NCBI GenBank assembly: GCA_002785215.1
Contig: PFMK01000106.1
Coordinates: 1 to 5,134, forward strand
Length of the DNA stretch: 5,134 nucleotides
Reading direction: 5' to 3'
Source: Candidatus Gottesmanbacteria bacterium CG_4_10_14_0_8_um_filter_37_24
GTDB lineage: Bacteria; Patescibacteriota; Microgenomatia; 2-02-FULL-39-11
The notes beneath the pieces are model-generated. The model was not told where the DNA came from. It saw only the letters and a program-made list of their open reading frames with translations, and did not search any database. The first letter of the stretch is position 1; each line of letters begins with the position of its first letter. The position numbers and the translations under genes were made by a program. Shown piece by piece: positions 1 through 4,644 of the stretch.

Positions 1-2
1 AC

Positions 3-77
3 AAAAGTTACAGTTTGAAAGAACAGATTAATCGTTTGTTGGTTAATCTCTACACCAATTTTGGTGCTAAATATTGA
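3..77 (+). CDS. Possible C-terminal end of an upstream gene (partial)
   Basis: This frame is open from the left edge to a TGA at 75-77 and encodes 24 residues ending in NLYTNFGAKY. The mix of charged and hydrophobic residues looks protein-like, and the stop lies 19 nt before the ATG chosen for the sigma factor, so it could be the last codons of a co-transcribed upstream gene. The piece is too short to assign a family and no conserved motif is visible. A 25-codon open stretch can occur by chance. A second frame also stays open from the edge, ending at a TAA at position 29, so the choice of frame is uncertain. Confidence 0.3.
   Translation, partial: KSYSLKEQINRLLVNLYTNFGAKY
25..66. promoter_or_regulatory. 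Two short inverted repeats upstream of the sigma gene
   Basis: AGATTAA at 25-31 is the exact reverse complement of TTAATCT at 43-49 (11-nt spacer). Just downstream, CACCAA at 53-58 pairs with TTGGTG at 61-66 across a 2-nt centre. Either could be an operator for the sigma operon or a weak hairpin. No T-tract follows the first one, so it is not a typical intrinsic terminator. Function is inferred from position only. Confidence 0.25.
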
Positions 78-96
78 CAATTACCCTATTATATAT

Positions 97-669
97 ATGG
101 ACAGATACGTTAAATTACCGGATGAAGAAATAGTTAGTCTTGTGGTGAATGGTGAAAAGGAAGTATACGGACAGATTGTGGAAAGGTATGAGAAGAAACT
201 GAAAAGATACATCATGACTTTTACCAAAAAGGAAGAAGATGCGGATGATGTATTGCAGAATGTATTTATCAAAGTGTATAAGAATCTTATGACTTATGAT
301 AGGAAACTCAAGTTTTCCAGTTGGATATACAGGATTGCCCATAATGAAAGCTTGAACTTAGTAAACAGCAGTTTCTTACAAAAAGTAATTGCTTTGCAGG
401 ATTGGTTGACCGTAGGAATACATGAGGAAATTGAGGAAAAAATAGATTCAGAAATGCTGAAGACCCAGCTTAAAAAATGTATTGACAGACTGGAGATAAA
501 ATACAGGGAACCTTTAATATTAAATTTGTACGAAGAAAAGTCATATGAAGAGATTAGTGACATTTTAAGGATACCAGTAAGAAATGTTGGAGTATTAATC
601 CACCGGGCTAAAATAAAAGTTAAGGAGATATGCCATGGCCATTCGACAAGCTCAGGCCATAGTGAGTAA
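97..669 (+). CDS. ECF-type RNA polymerase sigma factor
   Basis: A sigma-70 family protein of the extracytoplasmic-function type, which directs RNA polymerase to a small set of promoters. Numbered from the ATG at 97 it has 190 aa. Sigma region 2 spans about residues 20-87, with EEDADDVLQNVFIKVYKNL and the conserved FSSWIYRIAHNES helix (73-85). Region 4 spans about 125-178, with IKYREPLILNLYEEKSYEEI and a helix-turn-helix (DILRIPVRNVGVLIHRAK). Region 3 is absent, as expected for ECF. The frame is open from a TTG at 61, but the ATG at 97 is preferred because MDRYVKLPDEEIV is a typical ECF N-terminus; no good Shine-Dalgarno (SD) site precedes either start. The last 11 residues (HGHSTSSGHSE) lie beyond region 4 and are encoded by a dispersed repeat, so the original C-terminus was probably altered. 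A membrane protein follows and may control it. Confidence 0.88.
   Translation: MDRYVKLPDEEIVSLVVNGEKEVYGQIVERYEKKLKRYIMTFTKKEEDADDVLQNVFIKVYKNLMTYDRKLKFSSWIYRIAHNESLNLVNSSFLQKVIALQDWLTVGIHEEIEEKIDSEMLKTQLKKCIDRLEIKYREPLILNLYEEKSYEEISDILRIPVRNVGVLIHRAKIKVKEICHGHSTSSGHSE
635..660. repeat. Dispersed TTCGACAAGCTCAG-type repeat with hairpin, inside the sigma 3' end
   Basis: ATGGCC (635-640) and GGCCAT (655-660) form a 6-bp stem around a loop containing TTCGACAAGCTCAG. Motifs of the form TTCGAC-N-GCTCA are widespread intergenic repeats in bacterial genomes. Related forms occur in this window on the minus strand at about 1577-1590 (TTCGACTTCGCTTAG) and 4997-5014 (TTCGACCGCACTCACC). Here the repeat reads through as the final sigma codons. 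Confidence 0.55.
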
Positions 670-682
670 AATCGAACTATGA
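635..682 (+). CDS. Candidate 15-aa ORF coupled to the downstream ATG
   Basis: ATG at 635 follows AAGGAG (622-627) with 7 nt between them, a textbook SD arrangement. It lies inside the sigma gene in a different frame and encodes MAIRQAQAIVSKIEL. Its TGA (680-682) overlaps an ATG at 679 as ATGA, a typical translational-coupling junction. Because most of it is made by the dispersed repeat, it may instead be the remnant of the original start of the downstream membrane-protein gene, separated from the body by the repeat. It may also not be translated usefully at all. Confidence 0.25.
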   Translation: MAIRQAQAIVSKIEL

Positions 683-735
683 AAAAAACAATAAAAAATA
701 ACATCTTGAATAAAATCCAAAAAGGAGAAGTAAAA

Positions 736-1413
736 ATGCGTTCCAAATTGTCAGTATTTACTGAAAGACTGGGAATAGAAAGCAGTATGATTCTTCTGTT
801 TTTAGGACTGATTTTCTTTTCAGGCTTGGTATCTTTATGGTTTAAGACAAACAGCGATCTGATATTTGGGGAATACGGAAAGTATGGTCTGCGGTCTTTT
901 ATTGAGGCATTCCCTTATTTATTTGTAATGATTTTTATAGTCTTCTTTATCCTTTTAAGTATCCTCCTGAAAAAATTTGATATTTCATATAAAAAACCTT
1001 TTATTATAATTCTGTCAGTAATTTTAGGATTGGCTATGTTGTTCGGATTATATTCCGTAAATACCCCTTACGGAAAAAGGTTTTATCAGGGAAGCGGAAA
1101 ATATTTCCGTATGGGACAGATGATGAAGGGAAATAATTTCTTCTTCGGAAAAGTAGTCGGACAAGAAAATAACCGGATGATTATTTTATCGGAAGATAAT
1201 AAGGAAATAGCTGTTACCATCAATAACGATACTCATTTCCCGTATGGAAAACCTTCTTTAGGAGATGAAGTTCGTTGTGTCGGAGAATGGGATGGGGATA
1301 ACTTTAACGCTTATGGAATCAGGGTTTTTAACAGTGATGATTATGGAGGATATGGAGGAGGAAATGGAATGGGAGGAATGAAGGATGGTAAAGGACCAAT
1401 GTGGTTGAGATGA
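736..1413 (+). CDS. Three-pass membrane protein with external DUF5666-like domain
   Basis: The product has 225 aa from the ATG at 736, which follows AAAGGAG (721-727) by 8 nt; this is better than the in-frame ATG at 679, which has no SD nearby. Membrane segments lie at about residues 17-36, 60-78 and 88-107. The loop between the second and third (KKFDISYKK) is strongly positive, so the N-terminus and that loop should be cytoplasmic and the C-terminal domain outside. Residues 136-200 (GKVVGQENNRMIILSEDN, then DTHFPYGKPSLGDEVRCVGEW) resemble the short beta domain called DUF5666, an OB-like fold. A Gly/Met-rich tail (about 205-222) follows. It starts 66 nt after the sigma gene, so it is probably in the same operon and may act as a membrane partner or regulator of the sigma factor. 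It has no recognisable anti-sigma domain, and its cytoplasmic N-terminus is only about 16 residues. Specific function unknown. Confidence 0.75.
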   Translation: MRSKLSVFTERLGIESSMILLFLGLIFFSGLVSLWFKTNSDLIFGEYGKYGLRSFIEAFPYLFVMIFIVFFILLSILLKKFDISYKKPFIIILSVILGLAMLFGLYSVNTPYGKRFYQGSGKYFRMGQMMKGNNFFFGKVVGQENNRMIILSEDNKEIAVTINNDTHFPYGKPSLGDEVRCVGEWDGDNFNAYGIRVFNSDDYGGYGGGNGMGGMKDGKGPMWLR

Positions 1414-1501
1414 GGAAAAAATAAATGAATATATTTCAGGTTTAGAGGATAATGAAAAGATATTTAAGGCTTTATGGTCACTTTGCGTCCAATTTGACTG
1501 A
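1409..1501 (+). pseudogene. Coding-like fragment without a start codon
   Basis: In the frame +1 to the membrane protein, 30 codons are open from 1409 to a TGA at 1499-1501, including EEKINEYISGLEDNEKIFKA. The composition is that of a soluble helical protein, but the frame has no ATG, GTG or TTG, and a TGA at 1406-1408 closes it upstream. It overlaps the membrane protein's stop and ends where the long repeat begins. It could be the remnant of a third operon gene or a chance open frame. No family is recognised. Confidence 0.25.
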
Positions 1502-1616
1502 GCGTGCCGATCAAGACCCTTTCAATCGTTAACTTCTATCCTTATAGTATCACGACTGAGGCTAAATGTTTACACTAAGCGAAGTCGAAGTAAGACAAAT
1601 GAGACAGTATAAAAAA
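1498..1616. repeat. Long intergenic repeat, left copy (diverged)
   Basis: This stretch aligns with 4901-5039 in the same orientation through ordered anchors. They are CTGAGCGTGCC, a purine-variable ACCCTT, ATCGTTA, TTCTAT, TGAGG, and a near-identical end (CGAA-two variable bases-AAGACAAAT-G/T-AGACAGTATAAAAA). The middle is diverged and has small length changes. It accounts for part of the gene-free stretch 1414-1754. It encodes nothing I can support. Confidence 0.6.
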
Positions 1617-1735
1617 GGAACGTCTCAAAATTCAATGATATATTTTGATATAGTCTAACCTTGAATAATCCCCTTTATCATGCGTTTGATTACTATCTAG
1701 AAAAAACAATGATGTTGATAGAAGTCAGAAAGATA
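1617..1735 (-). mobile_element. Probable decayed IS end related to the right-hand IS
   Basis: Directly after the left repeat copy, the sequence resembles the IS end that follows the right copy. AGTCTAAC-CTTGAAT-CCCCTTT (1652-1675) matches AGTGCAACTTTTGAAT-CTCCTTT (5064-5086) with few changes, and ATGTTGATA occurs in both (1712-1720 and 5093-5101). On the minus strand one frame ends KGDYSRLDYIKIYH before a stop at 1632-1634, reminiscent of KGDSKVALDFRM in the right-hand transposase. The match is gapped and the frames are broken, so this is a remnant at best. Confidence 0.35.
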
Positions 1736-1744
1736 TGCTATTAT
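1715..1744 (+). promoter_or_regulatory. Predicted promoter of arsR1-arsM
   Basis: TTGATA (1715-1720) and TATTAT (1739-1744) are separated by 18 nt, close to the sigma-70 consensus. Transcription would begin near 1751, only about 4 nt before the arsR1 ATG at 1755, so the message would be nearly leaderless. The -35 box lies in the sequence also shared with the right-hand IS end. Confidence 0.5.
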
Positions 1745-1746
1745 AC

Positions 1747-1762
1747 ATGAACATATGTTCAT
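1747..1762. promoter_or_regulatory. ArsR operator 1 (perfect 16-bp palindrome)
   Basis: ATGAACATATGTTCAT is a perfect palindrome, with TGAA and TTCA arms around a 6-nt CATATG centre. This is the form of known ArsR/SmtB sites. It begins just after the -10 box and contains the arsR1 start codon (1755-1757). A bound dimer would block the promoter and give autorepression. The second arsR gene has a site with the same arm spacing. Confidence 0.75.
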
Positions 1763-2081
1763 TTCTAAAAGATGCAATTGTAATCCTAAGACTGATAATT
1801 GCTGTCGATCAAATAAAGATATAAGTAAACTTAACCAAATATTCACTGTGGTTTCTGTCAAATCCCGGTTGGAAATTCTTTTTCTTCTTAAAAGTAAATC
1901 TCATTGCGTGTGCGATATTACAACCCATACGAAAATGTCCCAAAGCCTGATATCTCATCATCTGGCCGATCTTATGAAGCTTAACCTTATAGAAGGCAAA
2001 AGAGAAGGAAAATTTATAGATTATTACCTGACGGACAAAGGTGAAAAAGTCGTTCAGGCTTTAGAATCAATAATCAGCTAA
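1755..2081 (+). CDS. arsR: ArsR-family arsenic-responsive repressor (copy 1)
   Basis: A winged-helix repressor of 108 aa, a normal length for the ArsR/SmtB family. The DNA-binding helix is in SQSLISHHLADL (about residues 62-73), followed by the beta-wing (EGKREGKFIDYYLTDKG). Likely inducer ligands are Cys16-Cys17 in the N-terminus and Cys51/Cys53 in HCVCDI; Cys7 and Cys9 add further thiols. A CC pair near residue 15 plus a Cys near 55 resembles the intersubunit As(III) site described for Corynebacterium glutamicum ArsR. The CVCD motif also recalls the E. coli-type ArsR site. The start lies inside its own operator with no SD, which suggests near-leaderless translation. arsM follows after 33 nt, so the pair should be co-transcribed and induced by arsenite. 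Antimonite or another soft metal is possible. Confidence 0.9.
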   Translation: MFISKRCNCNPKTDNCCRSNKDISKLNQIFTVVSVKSRLEILFLLKSKSHCVCDITTHTKMSQSLISHHLADLMKLNLIEGKREGKFIDYYLTDKGEKVVQALESIIS

Positions 2082-2114
2082 GAAATGATTATAAAGCTTT
2101 AAGAAAGAATATTT

Positions 2115-2852
2115 ATGGATAATAATCAGATAAAAAATGTCGTTAAAAATAAATATGGAGAGATAGCAAAAAAAGATTCGGGGTGTTGTGGTAATTGCAA
2201 CTGCGGGTCGGATTCTTCTGCTGCTTATGCAAAACAACTCGGGTATGGTGATCAGGATATCAGCTCTGTTCCAACAGGCTCTAACCTTAGTCTTGGCTGT
2301 GGTAATCCGACAGCGATTTCATCAATAAAACCCGGGGAAACAGTATTGGACTTAGGTTCAGGTGCGGGGTTTGATGCTTTTCTGGCTTCCCCGAAAGTGG
2401 GTGCGGAAGGCAAAGTAATAGGGGTTGATATGACCGATGAAATGATTCAAAAGGCCAGGGAAAATGCTGTAAAAGGTAATTATACAAATATTGAATTTAA
2501 GAAGGGCGATATTGAAGATTTGCCCGTAGAAGATCAATCGATTGATGTAATTATCTCTAACTGTGTTATCAATCTTGCCCCGAATAAGGATAAAGTGTTT
2601 TCTGAAGCATATCGGGTGCTTAAACCGGGAGGCCGGTTGATGGTATCCGATGTGGTTTTGGTAAAAAGCCTGCCGGAGGAACTCCGGAAAAATGAGGATT
2701 TGCTTACCGGTTGTGTCAGTGGAGCAATGCTCAAACAGGATTATCTGAAACTACTCGAAAAAGCCGGATTTAAGGGAATTACCATATCAAAGGAAGAACC
2801 CATGTTCCTTAAGGATTATGCATTAAGTATTTCTTATTCGGCTTATAAGTAA
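2115..2852 (+). CDS. arsM: Arsenite S-adenosylmethionine methyltransferase
   Basis: This cytoplasmic enzyme transfers methyl groups from S-adenosylmethionine to As(III), giving methyl- and possibly dimethylarsenicals. The 245-aa protein has a Rossmann methyltransferase core with the SAM-binding motif LDLGSGAGFDAF (78-89), acidic VIGVDMTDEM (101-110) and the motif GDIEDLPVEDQSIDVIISNC. The three cysteines that hold arsenic in characterised ArsM enzymes are all in place: Cys62 (LGCGNP), Cys150 (SNCVINL) and Cys200 (TGCVSGA). An N-terminal CCGNCNC cluster (24-30) is additional. It lacks the long C-terminal extension of eukaryotic and some bacterial forms, so it is a short ArsM. Only a weak SD (AAGAAAG, 2101-2107) precedes the ATG. 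It lies directly behind arsR1 and in front of a small Cys-rich ORF, so its expression should follow arsenite induction. Confidence 0.93.
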   Translation: MDNNQIKNVVKNKYGEIAKKDSGCCGNCNCGSDSSAAYAKQLGYGDQDISSVPTGSNLSLGCGNPTAISSIKPGETVLDLGSGAGFDAFLASPKVGAEGKVIGVDMTDEMIQKARENAVKGNYTNIEFKKGDIEDLPVEDQSIDVIISNCVINLAPNKDKVFSEAYRVLKPGGRLMVSDVVLVKSLPEELRKNEDLLTGCVSGAMLKQDYLKLLEKAGFKGITISKEEPMFLKDYALSISYSAYK

Positions 2853-2897
2853 AAGCGTCTTTGAGAAACAAATATACTTGTAATTAAGGATGATATT

Positions 2898-2999
2898 ATG
2901 GGTAAACGGGTGAACATAAACAATGTGTTTGAATACATAATTCATGAGTTTTTTAAAGAATTGAAATTCATATTCCGGCTTTGTGGTGGATGTAAATAA
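2898..2999 (+). CDS. 33-aa microprotein ending in CGGCK
   Basis: A small ORF not assignable to a known family. ATG at 2898 follows AAGGA (2886-2890) by 7 nt, a better SD than that of arsM. The product begins MGKRVNINNVFEYI, continues as a basic, aromatic-rich amphipathic segment (about residues 10-28) and ends LCGGCK. Cys29 and Cys32 form a CxxC at the very C-terminus, a plausible thiol pair for As(III), another metal or a disulfide. It lies 45 nt downstream of arsM and ends 4 nt before the -35 box of the next unit, so it is the last possible gene of the arsR1-arsM transcript. It could be a small arsenic-handling or regulatory peptide, or the truncated start of a lost redox gene. Confidence 0.5.
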   Translation: MGKRVNINNVFEYIIHEFFKELKFIFRLCGGCK

Positions 3000-3003
3000 G
3001 CTA

Positions 3004-3032
3004 TTGACAAAAAAGAGTTTACTCTCTACTAT
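3004..3032 (+). promoter_or_regulatory. Predicted promoter of arsR2-trx-permease
   Basis: TTGACA (3004-3009) and TACTAT (3027-3032) with a 17-nt spacer form a near-consensus sigma-70 promoter. The expected start of transcription, about 3038-3040, coincides with the second in-frame ATG of arsR2 (3039-3041), so the message may be leaderless. The -10 box overlaps the ArsR operator by two bases. Confidence 0.7.
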
Positions 3033-3050
3033 ATGAATATGAGTTCATAT
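3031..3050. promoter_or_regulatory. ArsR operator 2
   Basis: ATATGAA (3031-3037) and TTCATAT (3044-3050) are exact inverted repeats around a 6-nt centre. The TGAA-N6-TTCA layout is the same as at operator 1, with only the centre changed. The site overlaps the -10 box and both candidate start codons of arsR2, so binding should shut the promoter. The similar arms suggest either ArsR might bind both sites. Confidence 0.7.
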
Positions 3051-3344
3051 AGTTGTTGCTCATCATCAAGTGGCGAATTGAAACAGGTTGCCTTATTATC
3101 CTTACTTCTGAAAATAGTTTCCGAAGAAAGCAGGCTAAAAATATTGTGTATCCTTCGTCAGGGAGAGCATTGTGTCTGTGAAATAATGGAACATGTTGAT
3201 CTATCCCAAAGTCTTATATCCCATCACCTGCATGATCTTAAAGAAATAGATGTTATTTACGATGAAAAGCGTGGCTTAAGAGTCTATTACTCCCTAACTG
3301 ATAAAGGCAAGCATATCGTAAATTTATTATTCAGAATTATTTAA
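3033..3344 (+). CDS. arsR: ArsR-family arsenic-responsive repressor (copy 2)
   Basis: A second ArsR/SmtB winged-helix repressor, 103 aa from ATG 3033 or 101 aa from the in-frame ATG at 3039. The promoter position favours 3039 as the first codon of a leaderless message, and no SD precedes either. The recognition helix is in SQSLISHHLHDL (about 58-69), with a wing at YDEKRGLRVYYSLTDKG. Cys8-Cys9 at the N-terminus and Cys47/Cys49 in HCVCEI repeat the ligand layout of the first ArsR, so both probably sense As(III) in the same way. Outside these motifs the two differ clearly, so this is not a recent duplication. It heads the unit with the redox protein and permease, although a 57-bp hairpin repeat lies between it and the next gene. 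Specificity for arsenic is inferred from the neighbours. Confidence 0.9.
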   Translation: MNMSSYSCCSSSSGELKQVALLSLLLKIVSEESRLKILCILRQGEHCVCEIMEHVDLSQSLISHHLHDLKEIDVIYDEKRGLRVYYSLTDKGKHIVNLLFRII

Positions 3345-3401
3345 TCCGCCTTCGCTATCACCAACGCTTACGCTATGGTGATCAAAGAAAGCTATGGCGG
3401 A
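3345..3401. repeat. Nested inverted repeat between arsR2 and the redox gene
   Basis: TCCGCC (3345-3350) pairs with GGCGGA (3396-3401). Inside, ATCACCA (3357-3363) pairs with TGGTGAT (3376-3382) around a 12-nt loop. CGCTAT occurs twice within it (3353-3358 and 3371-3376). It starts directly after the arsR2 stop and ends 4 nt before the next gene's SD. No U-tract follows, so it is more likely a REP-type or MITE-like dispersed repeat than a terminator. In RNA it could attenuate transcription or stabilise the downstream message. Confidence 0.6.
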
Positions 3402-3418
3402 CAAAGGGAGGATTAATT

Positions 3419-3661
3419 ATGAAAATTCAGGTTTTAGGATCAGGTTGCAGCACATGTAAGAATTTGTATGAACTGACTAAAAAGGCAGTATCTGAGTTAG
3501 GTATAGATAATGAAGTTGAATACATCACTGATATTGCCAAAATTGTGGAAATGGGAGTAATGAGTAGTCCGGTCTTAGCCGTTAACGGAAAGCCTATCTT
3601 AACTGGTCATGTTCCTGATATTGAAAAGATTAAGAAATTGCTTCAGGAGGCAAAGATTTAA
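3419..3661 (+). CDS. Small thioredoxin-fold redox protein (redox-active disulfide protein 2 type)
   Basis: An 80-aa protein with a compact thioredoxin fold. The redox motif is GSGCSTCKNL, with Cys10 and Cys13. Pro51 in VMSSPVLAVNGKP is the cis-proline that faces the active site in this fold. Length and motifs fit the 'redox-active disulfide protein 2' (thioredoxin_3) group, which often sits beside DUF318/ArsP permeases. It has no signal peptide, so it should be cytoplasmic. A strong SD, GGGAGGA (3406-3412), lies 6 nt before the ATG, and the permease gene starts 2 nt after its stop, so the two are surely co-translated. It may reduce arsenic species, protect thiols or pass substrate to the permease. 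The family is clear; the substrate is inferred. Confidence 0.88.
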   Translation: MKIQVLGSGCSTCKNLYELTKKAVSELGIDNEVEYITDIAKIVEMGVMSSPVLAVNGKPILTGHVPDIEKIKKLLQEAKI

Positions 3662-3663
3662 TA

Positions 3664-4644
3664 ATGGATATTTTTAGACCGATACAACTGTTTGCAGATT
3701 TAGTCACTTACTCATGGTTTGGTATAACACCCAAAACATATCTGGGAGATGCGGTTAATTTTTTCATTTATGATGCAATAAAAATAGGATTTCTTCTTAT
3801 AGTGATTAATTACATCATGGCCATCACCCGCTACTATTTTCCGATGGAAAAAGTTCGAGATATCCTGACCAAACGTCGCTGGTTTGGTTTGGATTACTTA
3901 TTTGCAGCAGCTTTAGGAGTAATAACACCTTTTTGCTCCTGTTCATCAATTCCTCTTTTTATCGGGTTTGTTGGAGCAGGAATACCGCTTGGAGTCACCT
4001 TTGCCTTTCTAATTAGTTCACCTTTGGTGAATGAATCCTCGCTTTATCTATTTCCTGCAATGTTTGGAATGAAAGTGACGGTTATTTACAATATCGTAGG
4101 AATAGCGATTGCTATACTTGGTGGAATACTAATTCAAAAACTAAGGGTTGAAAAGTATATTAAACAGGAACTGTTACAGTTTAAATCCAGAGCCGAGGTT
4201 GAAAAGGAGTACGGAGGTGCATCATTGTCATTTAAACAACTGGTTATCTATTTCTGGAAAGATGGAATGAATATAACCAAAGAAGTATTTCCGTATGTGC
4301 TTCTGGGAGTGGGTATTGGAGCATTGATTCATGGATTTGTTCCTGCAAGCCTTGTTGAAAAATATCTGTCAGTCAGGGCTTGGTGGGCAGTACCTTTGGC
4401 AACACTTATTGGTTCTCCCCTTTATGCTAACTCAGTAAGCGTCATACCTGTTATGGAAGCTTTGGTTTTAAAAGGCGTTCCTTTAGGCACAGCACTTTCC
4501 TTTATGACTGCTATTGTTACCGTATCAGTCCCACAGGTAATGATTTTGGGTAAAGTAATGCGTTGGCAACTTTTAACAATGTTTTTTGGAATAACAATTG
4601 TGGGCATAATGATTATGGGTTATTTATTTAATGCAATTTTATAA
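3664..4644 (+). CDS. arsP: ArsP/DUF318-type permease, probable organoarsenical exporter
   Basis: A polytopic inner-membrane protein of 326 aa, the usual length for the DUF318/ArsP_1 permeases. Hydrophobic segments form two halves, each with a signature: TPFCSCSSIPLF (88-99, Cys91 and Cys93) followed by SSPLVNESS (118-126), and GSPLYANSVSVIP (250-262) in the second half. A charged central stretch (about 159-200) separates them and should be cytoplasmic. Characterised ArsP proteins export trivalent methylarsenicals, and the paired cysteines are candidate binding residues. With arsM nearby, export of methylarsenite is the natural reading, but relatives with other or unknown substrates exist. AGGAGG (3645-3650) lies 13 nt before the ATG, so translation probably depends partly on coupling with the redox gene. 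Its 3' end overlaps the convergent GIY-YIG remnant by 25 bp. Confidence 0.85.
   Translation: MDIFRPIQLFADLVTYSWFGITPKTYLGDAVNFFIYDAIKIGFLLIVINYIMAITRYYFPMEKVRDILTKRRWFGLDYLFAAALGVITPFCSCSSIPLFIGFVGAGIPLGVTFAFLISSPLVNESSLYLFPAMFGMKVTVIYNIVGIAIAILGGILIQKLRVEKYIKQELLQFKSRAEVEKEYGGASLSFKQLVIYFWKDGMNITKEVFPYVLLGVGIGALIHGFVPASLVEKYLSVRAWWAVPLATLIGSPLYANSVSVIPVMEALVLKGVPLGTALSFMTAIVTVSVPQVMILGKVMRWQLLTMFFGITIVGIMIMGYLFNAIL

Noticed and set aside
74..92. TTGACA at 74-79 as a promoter for the sigma gene
   Set aside because: The AT-rich TATTAT at 87-92 is only 7 nt away and nothing -10-like sits at 16-18 nt, so the spacing does not support a promoter.
61..96. Upstream TTG start extending the sigma factor by 12 residues
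   Set aside because: There is no SD, the added residues do not resemble an ECF N-terminus, and the ATG at 97 gives a standard start.
679..735. Earlier ATG for the membrane protein
   Set aside because: It is a Lys/Asn-rich lead with no SD close by (the AAGGAG at 622-627 lies too far upstream and better serves ATG 635), whereas the ATG at 736 has AAAGGAG at good spacing. It was kept only as the partner of the ATGA junction.
1498..1616. CRISPR array or tandem repeat
   Set aside because: There are only two diverged copies 3.4 kb apart, with no regular spacers and no cas genes.
2287..2734. Minus-strand ORFs inside arsM
   Set aside because: They are shadows of a well-supported gene on the + strand, with no SD and no recognisable domain.
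3345..3401. Intrinsic terminator after arsR2
   Set aside because: The stems are interrupted and no T-tract follows. The next gene's SD begins 4 nt later, so a dispersed repeat is the better reading.
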